Assembly: GCA_029289235.1 (NCBI GenBank)
Contig: JARFTZ010000062.1
Location: 1-64,000 of the forward strand
DNA length: 64,000 nt
Direction of reading: 5' to 3'
DNA from: Gammaproteobacteria bacterium
GTDB lineage: Bacteria; Pseudomonadota; Gammaproteobacteria; Burkholderiales; Rhodocyclaceae
Shown here: positions 57,239 to 64,000 of the stretch, piece after piece
Position numbering within the stretch: the first letter of the stretch is position 1
Layout: each line of letters opens with the position of its first letter
Translations under genes and position numbers: made by a program
Notes under the pieces: model-generated
The model's input: only the letters and a program-made list of their open reading frames with translations
What the model was told of the DNA's origin: nothing
The model's database searches: none

Positions 57239-58131
57239 CGGCCGCGCCTTGTCCGGGCCTTCTGGTGCGCTCCGGCCCAGTCCTTGGCGAACTGCCAGGC
57301 AACCCGACCGCTACGCGAGCCGCGTTGCAGCGCCCAGTTGAGCGCATCGCGTTCGGCACGGGCGATTTCCGCGTCCTTGCAACCGAGTTCGCCCAACCAG
57401 TGGGCGACGATGTTCAGGTAGGCATCCTGGTCGAACGGGTAGAACGACAGCCAAAGGCCGAAACGTTCGGAGAGCGAAACCTTCTCCTCGATGGCTTCAC
57501 CCGGATGGATCTCCTCGCCGACGCGGTGCGTTTCGAGGTTCTCCTCGAAATACTCCGGCATCAGATGGCGGCGGTTCGACGTCGCATAGATCAGCACGTT
57601 CTCGGGTGCGGCGGCGATCGAGCCATCGAGGACGACCTTCAGGGCCTTGAACGTGGCGTCGCCAGCATCAAAGGAAAGGTCGTCGCAGAAGATGATGAAG
57701 CGTTCCGGGCGATTTTCGATCAGGTCGACGATGTCGGGCAGATCGACGAGATCGTGTTTTTCCACCTCGATGATCCGCAAGCCATCCGAGGCGTACTCAT
57801 TGAGCAATGCCTTGATCAACGAAGATTTCCCCGAGCCGCGCGCACCGGTCAACAACACGTTGTTGGCCGGCTGGCCGGCGACGAACTGGCGGGTGTTGGC
57901 GTCGATCCGCGCCTTCTGCTCGTCGATATCCTGCAGGTCCTGCAGGCGGATTGGCGCGGGGCGCGAGACGGGCTGCAGGTAACTGGCCGAACCGCGCTTG
58001 CGCCAGCGGAAAGCAATCGCTGCATCCCAGTCCGGCATAGGCGAGGCGGGCGGCAGCAGCGGTTCGATGCGTTCCAGCAGTTTTTCGGCACGGGCAAGAA
58101 AGGCGGCGAGTTGGGGAAGGGCGTCGCTCAT
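57235..58131 (-). CDS. DUF815-family P-loop ATPase
   Basis: 298 residues. Walker A is TGARGSGKSSLIKA (about 100) and Walker B IIFCDDLSFD. ATSNRRHLMPEYFEEN and SERFGLWLSFYPFDQDAYL identify the DUF815 AAA-like group. Function not established. The start at 58131 is where homology begins; it is divergent from mltA across about 50 bp and coupled to the Nudix-ThiE gene. Confidence 0.88.
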   Translation of the reverse strand: MSDALPQLAAFLARAEKLLERIEPLLPPASPMPDWDAAIAFRWRKRGSASYLQPVSRPAPIRLQDLQDIDEQKARIDANTRQFVAGQPANNVLLTGARGSGKSSLIKALLNEYASDGLRIIEVEKHDLVDLPDIVDLIENRPERFIIFCDDLSFDAGDATFKALKVVLDGSIAAAPENVLIYATSNRRHLMPEYFEENLETHRVGEEIHPGEAIEEKVSLSERFGLWLSFYPFDQDAYLNIVAHWLGELGCKDAEIARAERDALNWALQRGSRSGRVAWQFAKDWAGAHQKARTRRGR

Positions 58132-58180
58132 CGGGGCGGTATACTCGATCGGTCGGGAAACGTTGAACTTTAGCCAAACC

Positions 58181-59413
58181 ATGACCAAAAGCCAAACAAG
58201 AATCCTGCCGCGCGGACTGATCGTTCTGCTCGGCCTTTTGCTTTCCGCCTGCGCCACCGTGAAGGAGCCGGTCGTTGCCACCTGCCCGGTCTGCCCCGTC
58301 TGTCCTGGCGTAACGACCGTCGAAGCCCCGCCGCCGGCCCAGCCGCTGCAAGCGGCACGGTGGAACGACCTCCCGGGGTGGAGCGACGACGATCTTTCCG
58401 CCGCCTGGCCGGTGTTCCTGCAGTCCTGCCGCGGAATGACCAGCAAGCCGCACTGGCCACAGTGGCGCGCGGTTTGCGACGAAGCGCGCAATCAGCCGGG
58501 CAAGGACACGCGGGCCATCCGCAAGTTCTTCGAAAGCCGCTTCGCGCCCTTCCTGCTGACCAATCCGGACGGTTCCACCCAAGGCACGGTCACCGGCTAC
58601 TACGAGCCACTGCTACGTGGCTCACGGACCCGAAGCGCGAAACATGCTTATCCGGTACTGGGCGTACCGCCCGACCTGCTCACCATCGATTTGTCGGAGG
58701 TGCGGCCCGATCTCAAGAACATGCGCCTGCGTGGCCGTCTCGTCGGCAACCGCGTCGTGCCCTACTATTCGCGCGCCGAAATTGCGGAGCGCGGATTGGA
58801 AAAGGCGTTTCCGGAGCGCGTCCTGCTTTGGGTGGACGACGCAGTCGAACTGTTCTTCCTGCAGATTCAAGGCTCGGGACGCGTTAAGCTGCCGGATGGA
58901 CGATTCGTACGTCTCGGCTACGCTGACCAGAACGGCCATCCCTACAAGGCAATCGGGCGCGTTCTTGCCGACTGGGGCGAGATTCCCATCGAGCAGGTAT
59001 CGATGCAAAACATTCAGTCCTGGGCGCGTGCCAACCCGGTACGCCTTGGCGAACTGCTCAACACCAACCCCAGCTACGTTTTTTTCCGCGAAATGCCGCT
59101 CAAGGGAAACGGCGAAGAAGGGCCGCAAGGCGCTCTCGGCGTCCCCCTGACCCCCGGGCGCAGCATTGCAGTCGATCCACGCCACGTTCCGTTGGGCGCT
59201 CCGGTATTCCTTGCGACGACACGGCCGAACTCAAGCGAACCGCTCTCGCGACTGATGCACGCACAAGACACGGGCGGGGCGATACGCGGCGTAGTACGTG
59301 CCGACTTTTTCTGGGGATTCGGCCCGGACGCGGGTGCCGAAGCCGGGCGGATGAAGCAGTCCGGGCAGATGTGGGTGCTTCTGCCGCGAGAAGCGGCCAC
59401 AACTCAAGACTGA
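58181..59413 (+). CDS. mltA: Membrane-bound lytic murein transglycosylase A
   Basis: 410 residues. Lipoprotein signal with lipobox LLSAC (Cys about 25), followed by an unusual cysteine cluster (TCPVCPVCPG, about 36-45). The MltA double-psi barrel includes VTGYYEPLLRGS, LFFLQIQGSGRV and the 3D domain with HAQDTGGAIRG and RADFFWGFG, whose aspartates are catalytic. It cleaves glycan strands to anhydromuropeptides, the substrate of the AmpG permease in this window. Confidence 0.94.
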   Translation: MTKSQTRILPRGLIVLLGLLLSACATVKEPVVATCPVCPVCPGVTTVEAPPPAQPLQAARWNDLPGWSDDDLSAAWPVFLQSCRGMTSKPHWPQWRAVCDEARNQPGKDTRAIRKFFESRFAPFLLTNPDGSTQGTVTGYYEPLLRGSRTRSAKHAYPVLGVPPDLLTIDLSEVRPDLKNMRLRGRLVGNRVVPYYSRAEIAERGLEKAFPERVLLWVDDAVELFFLQIQGSGRVKLPDGRFVRLGYADQNGHPYKAIGRVLADWGEIPIEQVSMQNIQSWARANPVRLGELLNTNPSYVFFREMPLKGNGEEGPQGALGVPLTPGRSIAVDPRHVPLGAPVFLATTRPNSSEPLSRLMHAQDTGGAIRGVVRADFFWGFGPDAGAEAGRMKQSGQMWVLLPREAATTQD

Positions 59414-59553
59414 TACATTTTCCTGCGACCATTGTTCGATGAGCAACGGTATGTGTGTGACCGGCGCCGCAGCCTAGAGTGAGCTGTTCTGCGGCCAACC
59501 TGGCAGACTGTCTGCACGTCCCGCTTAAGAGGGCTGTCACGCCCAGAAAGGAC

Positions 59554-59581
59554 AAAGGCCTGTGCCTAAGCACAAGCCTTT
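59554..59581 (-). terminator. Hairpin after the tRNA-Lys pair
   Basis: aaaggcctgtgc (59554-59565) and gcacaagccttt (59570-59581) form a 12-bp stem with one mismatch and a four-base loop, 8 bp downstream of tRNA-Lys(CTT) on the minus strand. The trailing T tract is weak. Confidence 0.65.
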
Positions 59582-59589
59582 GATTATTC

Positions 59590-59665
59590 TGGTAGGGCGT
59601 GTAAGGATCGAACTTACGACAAACGGATTAAGAGTCCGCTGCTCTACCAACTGAGCTAACGCCCC
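59590..59665 (-). tRNA. tRNA-Lys(CTT)
   Basis: 76 nt on the minus strand with encoded CCA. The acceptor is GGGGCGT with ACGCCCT, the D-arm TAGCTCAGTTGGTAGAGCA, the anticodon loop gives CTT, and the T-loop is GTTCGATCC. Second gene of a two-tRNA transcript. Confidence 0.96.
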
Positions 59666-59700
59666 ACAGCACCAAGGACACGCACGGCATCCGAGGTGTT

Positions 59701-59776
59701 TGGTAGGTCGGGGGAGGTTCGAACTCCCGACCAACGGATTAAAAGTCCGCTGCTCTACCGGCTGAGCTACCGACCC
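59701..59776 (-). tRNA. tRNA-Lys(TTT)
   Basis: 76 nt on the minus strand with encoded CCA. The acceptor is GGGTCGG with CCGACCT, the anticodon loop ACTTTTAAT gives TTT, and the T-loop is GTTCGAACC. The anticodon arm is nearly identical to the neighbouring tRNA-Lys(CTT). First gene of the pair, 18 bp after the promoter -10. Confidence 0.96.
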
Positions 59777-59794
59777 AAAAAACAAGAGCGGACA

Positions 59795-59823
59795 ATTATA
59801 TTGGCCGGATCATTCTCTGTCAA
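59795..59823 (-). promoter_or_regulatory. Full-consensus sigma-70 promoter of the tRNA-Lys pair
   Basis: Minus strand: -35 TTGACA (59818-59823), 17-bp spacer, -10 TATAAT (59795-59800), all twelve bases at consensus. The discriminator region is not especially GC-rich. The divergent CDF gene begins 33 bp beyond the -35. Confidence 0.9.
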
Positions 59824-59855
59824 CGAGCGTGCCTCATTTTTGCGATAATGCTGCG

Positions 59856-60755
59856 ATGAGCCATCAATCCCTCAAACGCTTTGCGTGGCTATCAATTGCC
59901 GCTGCGCTGAGTACCATCGCGCTGAAGACGGCGGCCTGGTGGCTGACCGGCTCGGTCGGACTGCTCTCCGACGCACTGGAGTCCCTGGTCAACCTGGCCG
60001 GCGCGATGATGGCGCTGGCGATGCTTGGCATTGCCGAACAGCCTGCCGACGATCAACATGCCTACGGTCACGGCAAGGCAGAGTACTTCTCCAGCGGTTT
60101 CGAAGGACTGCTGATCCTGTTCGCTGCTGCGGCGATTGGTGTGTCGGCGGTGGAACGCCTCCTGAACCCCCAACCGTTGTCGGATGTCGGCATCGGTCTT
60201 GTGGTCTCGGTCGTCGCGTCGCTGATCAATTTCTTCACTGCCCGCGTCCTTCTCGCCGCCAGCCGCGAGCACCACTCGCTGACACTTGAAGCCGATGCCC
60301 ACCATCTGCTGACCGATGTATGGACTTCGGCCGGGGTTATTTTCGGCGTCGGCGCCGTCACATTGACAGGCTGGTTGTGGCTCGACCCGCTGATCGCCTT
60401 CCTGGTCGCCCTGAACATTGTGTGGACTGGCTGGAAACTCGTGCACCGTTCGACTTCCGGGCTCATGGATCAGGCCTTGCCGTCCGAAGATCACGCCCGC
60501 GTCGAGGGCATCCTTGCGCGCTATCGGGACGAAGGTATCGATTTCCATGCGCTGCGCACCCGCGAATCGGGCGCACGCCGCTTTGTCGAGATGCACGTTC
60601 TGGTTCCCGGCGCCTGGACCGTTCGGCATGGGCATGACCTCGCCGAACGCGTGGAAAGCGACATCCGCGACGCCCTGCCACGTACCACGGTGATCACCCA
60701 TCTCGAGCCGCTGGAGGATCCGGTTTCGCACGAGGACATCGCGCTTGACCGATAA
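59856..60755 (+). CDS. Cation diffusion facilitator (CDF) metal exporter
   Basis: 299 residues from the ATG at 59856; a GTG 27 nt upstream is the alternative. Six membrane helices, with metal-binding [12 protein letters not shown] in helix 2, [15 protein letters not shown], and HHLLTDVW in helix 5, then a cytoplasmic C-terminal domain with further histidines. It expels divalent metal (zinc or iron likely) in exchange for protons. The exact metal is not decidable. Confidence 0.92.
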   Translation: MSHQSLKRFAWLSIAAALSTIALKTAAWWLTGSVGLLSDALESLVNLAGAMMALAMLGIAEQPADDQHAYGHGKAEYFSSGFEGLLILFAAAAIGVSAVERLLNPQPLSDVGIGLVVSVVASLINFFTARVLLAASREHHSLTLEADAHHLLTDVWTSAGVIFGVGAVTLTGWLWLDPLIAFLVALNIVWTGWKLVHRSTSGLMDQALPSEDHARVEGILARYRDEGIDFHALRTRESGARRFVEMHVLVPGAWTVRHGHDLAERVESDIRDALPRTTVITHLEPLEDPVSHEDIALDR

Positions 60756-61701
60756 GACGTGGCGTCGTTGGTCAAATGCTGTCCTGGTGAGCATCGTCGC
60801 GGGGGCGTCTTTGACCAGCTCACAGCCCGCGCTGGCCTGGGGGGCTGCCGGACATCGCATCATCGCAGCGATCGCCTGGGAAAATCTTCAACCGGGGCCC
60901 CGGGACAAGGTCACTTCGCTGCTGCGCAAGCATCCCGAACACGACCGCTGGATGCGCCGGCCGGGGCGCTCCGACAACGCCCGCAAGGTTTTTGTCGAGG
61001 CGTCGACCTGGGCCGACGAAATCCGTCAGGACACCCGTTTCTATTCGGCAGGCAAGAACGATCCCACGCCGACCCTTCCGGGATTTCCCGATATGGAACG
61101 GCGCGACGATTGGCATTACGTCAATATTCCGCTCAATGGCCCACCAGACGGCCGGCGGCTCTCCGGACAAATCGAGCGCAGCTTGCCCGAACTGGCCAGA
61201 ACGCTGGCTGCATCGAGCGACGACCACGAACGCGCCTATGCCTTGCCCTGGCTCATCCATCTCGTCGGCGACGCGCATCAGCCTTTGCATACCAGCGCAC
61301 GAATGAACGCACAGCGGAAGTGGGAGAAGGGGGGAAACTCCCGGAAAATCAACAACCCGTTCAATTCACGCAAGCCGTTGACGACACTGCACGCGTTCTG
61401 GGATGACCTGCCGGGACCACCGTGGTTGCGCGGGGAACGGCTTGACCGGGCCGTTCGGGCGCTACTCGCCACCTACTCACGCCCTATCCCCGGAACATCA
61501 AGCGGGCAATGGATCATTGAAAGCTGGTCACTCGCGCGGGAGCACGCTTATCCACTGGGTACCGAGCCGGTGCCCGAGATCACGCCGGCGTTTTACGAAA
61601 ACAGCCGGGAAATCGCCAACCGCCGCATCACGGAAGCCGGGTATCGGCTGGCCGATCTGCTGAACCGAACCCTCGACCCGAGAGGGCCTGCTCAGCGATA
61701 G
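60745..61701 (+). CDS. S1/P1-type zinc-dependent nuclease
   Basis: 318 residues from a TTG at 60745 inside the end of the CDF gene; no ATG gives a complete signal peptide. Cleavage after LA would leave a mature protein starting [10 protein letters not shown], so the N-terminal tryptophan and the histidine five residues on can bind zinc as in P1 nuclease. Further ligands: the aspartate in STWADEI, the histidine in DWHYVN, and [11 protein letters not shown]. Secreted hydrolysis of single-stranded nucleic acid is expected. Its end overlaps convergent htpX by 10 nt. Confidence 0.88.
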   Translation: MTDKTWRRWSNAVLVSIVAGASLTSSQPALAWGAAGHRIIAAIAWENLQPGPRDKVTSLLRKHPEHDRWMRRPGRSDNARKVFVEASTWADEIRQDTRFYSAGKNDPTPTLPGFPDMERRDDWHYVNIPLNGPPDGRRLSGQIERSLPELARTLAASSDDHERAYALPWLIHLVGDAHQPLHTSARMNAQRKWEKGGNSRKINNPFNSRKPLTTLHAFWDDLPGPPWLRGERLDRAVRALLATYSRPIPGTSSGQWIIESWSLAREHAYPLGTEPVPEITPAFYENSREIANRRITEAGYRLADLLNRTLDPRGPAQR

Positions 61702-62546
61702 CCGCGTGCCAGGGCACGCAAACGGGCAACCCGTTCTTCAGTGGCCGGGTGAGTACTGAACAGGTTCGCGATCCCGCCGCCGTGCAGCGGATTCATGATC
61801 ATCATCTGCGCAGTGGCCGGATGTTCTTCCGCCGCGATCATCGGAATCCCGCGTGCGTAGTGGTCGATCTTGGTCAGCGCGTCGGCCAGCGCGTTCGGAT
61901 CGCCGCAGATTTCGGCACCACCGCGGTCCGCGTCGAATTCGCGCGCCCGCGAGATGGCCATCTGGATCAGCGACGCGGCGATTGGCGCGAGGAGCGCAAC
62001 GGCAATGGTGGCGATCGGATTCGCCGGCCGGCCTTCGGAATCGCGTCCGCCGAAGAACATCGCGAAGTTGGCCAGGGCCGAGATGGCTCCGGCCATCGTC
62101 GCCGAAATCGTCGAAATCAGGATGTCGCGATGCTGCACGTGCGCCAGTTCGTGGGCCATTACCCCGCGGATCTCGCGCGCCGAGAGAAGGTTCAGGATTC
62201 CCGTCGTCGCGGCTACCGCCGCGTTTTGCGGATTGCGGCCGGTCGCAAAGGCATTCGGCTGTGCCTCGTCGATCAGATACACCCGCGGCATTGGCAGCCC
62301 CGCCCGCTGCGCCAGTTCCCGCACCATGGCGTAAAACTGGGGTGCCGAGGTTTCATCGACTTCCTGCGCGTTGTACATGCGCAGCACCATCTTGTCAGAA
62401 AACCAGTAGGCGAAGAAATTCATCGCGCCGCCGAAGATGAGCGCCATGACCATCCCGTTGGCTCCGCCGATATACCCGCCGATCGCCCCGAACAGGGCCA
62501 CGATAGCCGCCATCAGGACGGTCGTCTTCAACCAGTTACCGAGCAT
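61692..62546 (-). CDS. htpX: Heat-shock membrane metalloprotease HtpX
   Basis: 284 residues. Two N-terminal membrane helices, then the zinc-binding [10 protein letters not shown] (HExxH) about residue 130 and two more hydrophobic segments. The third ligand lies in [10 protein letters not shown]. It degrades damaged inner-membrane proteins together with FtsH. AAGGAG lies upstream of the ATG. Confidence 0.95.
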   Translation of the reverse strand: MLGNWLKTTVLMAAIVALFGAIGGYIGGANGMVMALIFGGAMNFFAYWFSDKMVLRMYNAQEVDETSAPQFYAMVRELAQRAGLPMPRVYLIDEAQPNAFATGRNPQNAAVAATTGILNLLSAREIRGVMAHELAHVQHRDILISTISATMAGAISALANFAMFFGGRDSEGRPANPIATIAVALLAPIAASLIQMAISRAREFDADRGGAEICGDPNALADALTKIDHYARGIPMIAAEEHPATAQMMIMNPLHGGGIANLFSTHPATEERVARLRALARGYR

Positions 62547-62624
62547 TGCTGGAATCTCCTTCCGATCTGCAAATGCGGAACCATCCGCTCCGCCCGCGAT
62601 TAGATGGGGCGGGGCGCGGAAAAT

Positions 62625-63548
62625 TCAAGGCGTCGAGGAAAACACGGCTCCCGGCGACAACGCGTTGCCAGAAAGGAACTGCGCAGCAGAGAGACGCTTG
62701 CCCCCGGCCTTCTGCAACTCGCCAAGGCACAACGCGCCATCACCGCAAGCGACGACGATCCCGTGCCGGTCCGCCGCCAGAACAGTTCCTGGCGCTGCCC
62801 CACCCGGAACGGCAACAGCCCGCCAGATTTTGACCGGAACCCCTTCGAGCACTGTCGCTGCACCGGGGAACGGATTGAATGCGCGAACCTTGCGCTCGAT
62901 CTCGGCCGCTGGCAGGCGCCAATCCAGCAAAGCTTCAGCCTTTTCGATCTTGGCGGCGTAGGTGATTCCCGTGTCGGATTGAGGGACTGCGGGGAGAGGA
63001 ATTTTCTCCAGAGCGTTGACGATCAGTCGCGCGCCGAGATCGGCCAGTTTGTCGTGCAGCGATCCCGCCGTCTCGTCGGATGCGAGCGGCAGACGGTCGG
63101 AGAGCAGCACCGGCCCGGTATCCAGCCCAGCCTCCATCTGCATGATGCATACGCCCGTCTCGGTATCGCCTGCGAGGATGGCTCGCTGGATCGGCGCGGC
63201 GCCACGCCAGCGCGGCAGCAACGACGCATGGATATTGAGACAGCCGTAGCGTGGCAGATCCAGCACCGCTTGCGGGAGAATCAGTCCGTAAGCCGCAACG
63301 ACCATCACCTCGGCGCCAACCGCGTGCAATCGCTCCTGGACCGCCGGATCCTTCAGTGTCAGAGGCTGGAATACCTCGATCCCCGACGCGAGCGCGAGTG
63401 CCTTCACGGGAGAAGGCCGCAGTGTCATGCCGCGTCCTGACGGCCTGTCCGGCTGAGTGAGCACCAACGCCACCTGATGCCCTGCGGCGAGAATGGCTGA
63501 CAAAGACTGCGCGGCGAATTCGGGCGTTCCGGCAAAGATGAGCTTCAT
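62625..63548 (-). CDS. fmt: Methionyl-tRNA formyltransferase
   Basis: 307 residues. Motifs: [15 protein letters not shown] at the start, [20 protein letters not shown] with the catalytic Asn/His, and GLDTGPVLL with the catalytic Asp. It formylates initiator Met-tRNA, using 10-formyl-tetrahydrofolate. The start overlaps the def stop (ATGA). Confidence 0.96.
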   Translation of the reverse strand: MKLIFAGTPEFAAQSLSAILAAGHQVALVLTQPDRPSGRGMTLRPSPVKALALASGIEVFQPLTLKDPAVQERLHAVGAEVMVVAAYGLILPQAVLDLPRYGCLNIHASLLPRWRGAAPIQRAILAGDTETGVCIMQMEAGLDTGPVLLSDRLPLASDETAGSLHDKLADLGARLIVNALEKIPLPAVPQSDTGITYAAKIEKAEALLDWRLPAAEIERKVRAFNPFPGAATVLEGVPVKIWRAVAVPGGAAPGTVLAADRHGIVVACGDGALCLGELQKAGGKRLSAAQFLSGNALSPGAVFSSTP

Positions 63549-64000
63549 GCGGTGATCTTCGCCTGTTTGGCCAGCTTGGCCTTGATGCGGGTCTGCTTGA
63601 GTTGGGAAAGGTGCTCGACGAAGACCTTGCCGTCCAGGTGATCGATCTCGTGCTGAAGGCAGACCGCGAGCAGGCCGTGTGCCTCGATCGTTCTTTTCTC
63701 GCCCTTGAGGTCGAGGTAATGTACCCGCACATTCTCCGCGCGTTCGACTTTGTCGTAGATCCCGGGGACCGACAGACAGCCTTCTTCGCACACCTGTAAT
63801 CCATCCTTCTCGGCGATTTCGGGATTGATGAGCGTCAGCAACTCATCGCGGGTTTCCGAAATGTCGATCACGATTACCCGCTTATGGACATCCACCTGTG
63901 TTGCCGCAAGGCCGATTCCGGGAGCTTCATACATCGTTTCTGCCATGTCGCGGGCTAGCCGCTTTATGCCTTCGTCAATTTCCAGGACAGGTGCGGCGAC
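63545..64000 (-). CDS. def: Peptide deformylase (N-terminus outside the window)
   Basis: 152 residues are visible, and the frame is open at the window edge, so a short N-terminal part is missing. The three deformylase motifs are present: [17 protein letters not shown] (metal-binding Cys) and HEIDHLDG (two metal-binding His and the catalytic Glu). It removes the formyl group from new proteins and stands ahead of fmt, the usual def-fmt pair. Confidence 0.96.
   Translation of the reverse strand, partial: VAAPVLEIDEGIKRLARDMAETMYEAPGIGLAATQVDVHKRVIVIDISETRDELLTLINPEIAEKDGLQVCEEGCLSVPGIYDKVERAENVRVHYLDLKGEKRTIEAHGLLAVCLQHEIDHLDGKVFVEHLSQLKQTRIKAKLAKQAKITA

Noticed and set aside
59537-59785. Minus-strand frame over both tRNA-Lys genes
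   Set aside because: Its [20 protein letters not shown] peptide is the standard spurious translation of tRNA genes.

Overview
The window is 64 kb of GC-rich, densely packed chromosome from a betaproteobacterium, most likely of the Rhodocyclales. Protein content and gene order both point there: mreBCD-mrdA-rodA-rlpA, gatCAB, gshA-gshB next to ptsHI, glnA followed by ntrBC, prs-rplY-pth-ychF, a Nudix/ThiE fusion and zapD-yacG. The genus cannot be fixed from the sequence alone. Nearly all of it is housekeeping sequence. There is no rRNA operon, insertion sequence, prophage or CRISPR array. The most accessory-looking segment is a hipBA toxin-antitoxin module inserted at about 40.9-42.5 kb.

Layout. 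0-3.4 kb: tail of a membrane cytochrome b, a small c-type cytochrome and hypF. 3.4-10.1 kb (minus strand): the rod-shape and peptidoglycan operon mreB-mreC-mreD-mrdA-rodA-rlpA. 10.2-13.9 kb: gatC-gatA-lipoprotein-gatB. 14-17.6 kb: pyrE, exonuclease III and a four-gene small envelope cassette ending in a LETM1-like mini-protein. 17.6-21.8 kb (minus): metX-metW-ampG-SMUG1-type uracil glycosylase, preceded by a promoter, a SAM-II-type riboswitch and an intrinsic terminator. 21.8-28.6 kb (minus): N6-adenine methylase, gshA, gshB, apbE, ptsH, ptsI. 28.7-34 kb: orphan TRAP binding protein, two tandem 2-dehydropantoate reductases, ahpF and ahpC. 34-40.9 kb: ABC-F ATPase YbiT, acyltransferase, tRNA-Gln, prs, rplY, pth, ychF.

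40.9-46 kb: hipBA with a palindromic operator, gluQ, an EEP-family hydrolase, nadA and a rhodanese. 46-50.9 kb: the nitrogen control block, with two NtrC-type sites and a sigma-54 promoter in front of glnA, a DUF4124 protein, and glnL-glnG. 50.9-56.3 kb: birA, coaX, trpB2, a SPOR protein, coaE, zapD, yacG. 56.3-64 kb: Nudix-ThiE fusion, DUF815 ATPase, mltA, two tRNA-Lys genes with a perfect-consensus promoter, a CDF metal exporter, an S1/P1 nuclease, htpX, fmt and the start-truncated def.

The clearest regulatory logic is in two places. The metXW operon appears to be switched off by S-adenosylmethionine through transcription termination. glnA has the classic enhancer plus sigma-54 arrangement and lies upstream of the two-component system that would control it. 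The least explained items are the lipoprotein gene inside gatCAB, the LETM1-like protein, the solitary methylase, the absence of an EIIA gene beside ptsHI, and a dispersed-type inverted repeat near the left edge.
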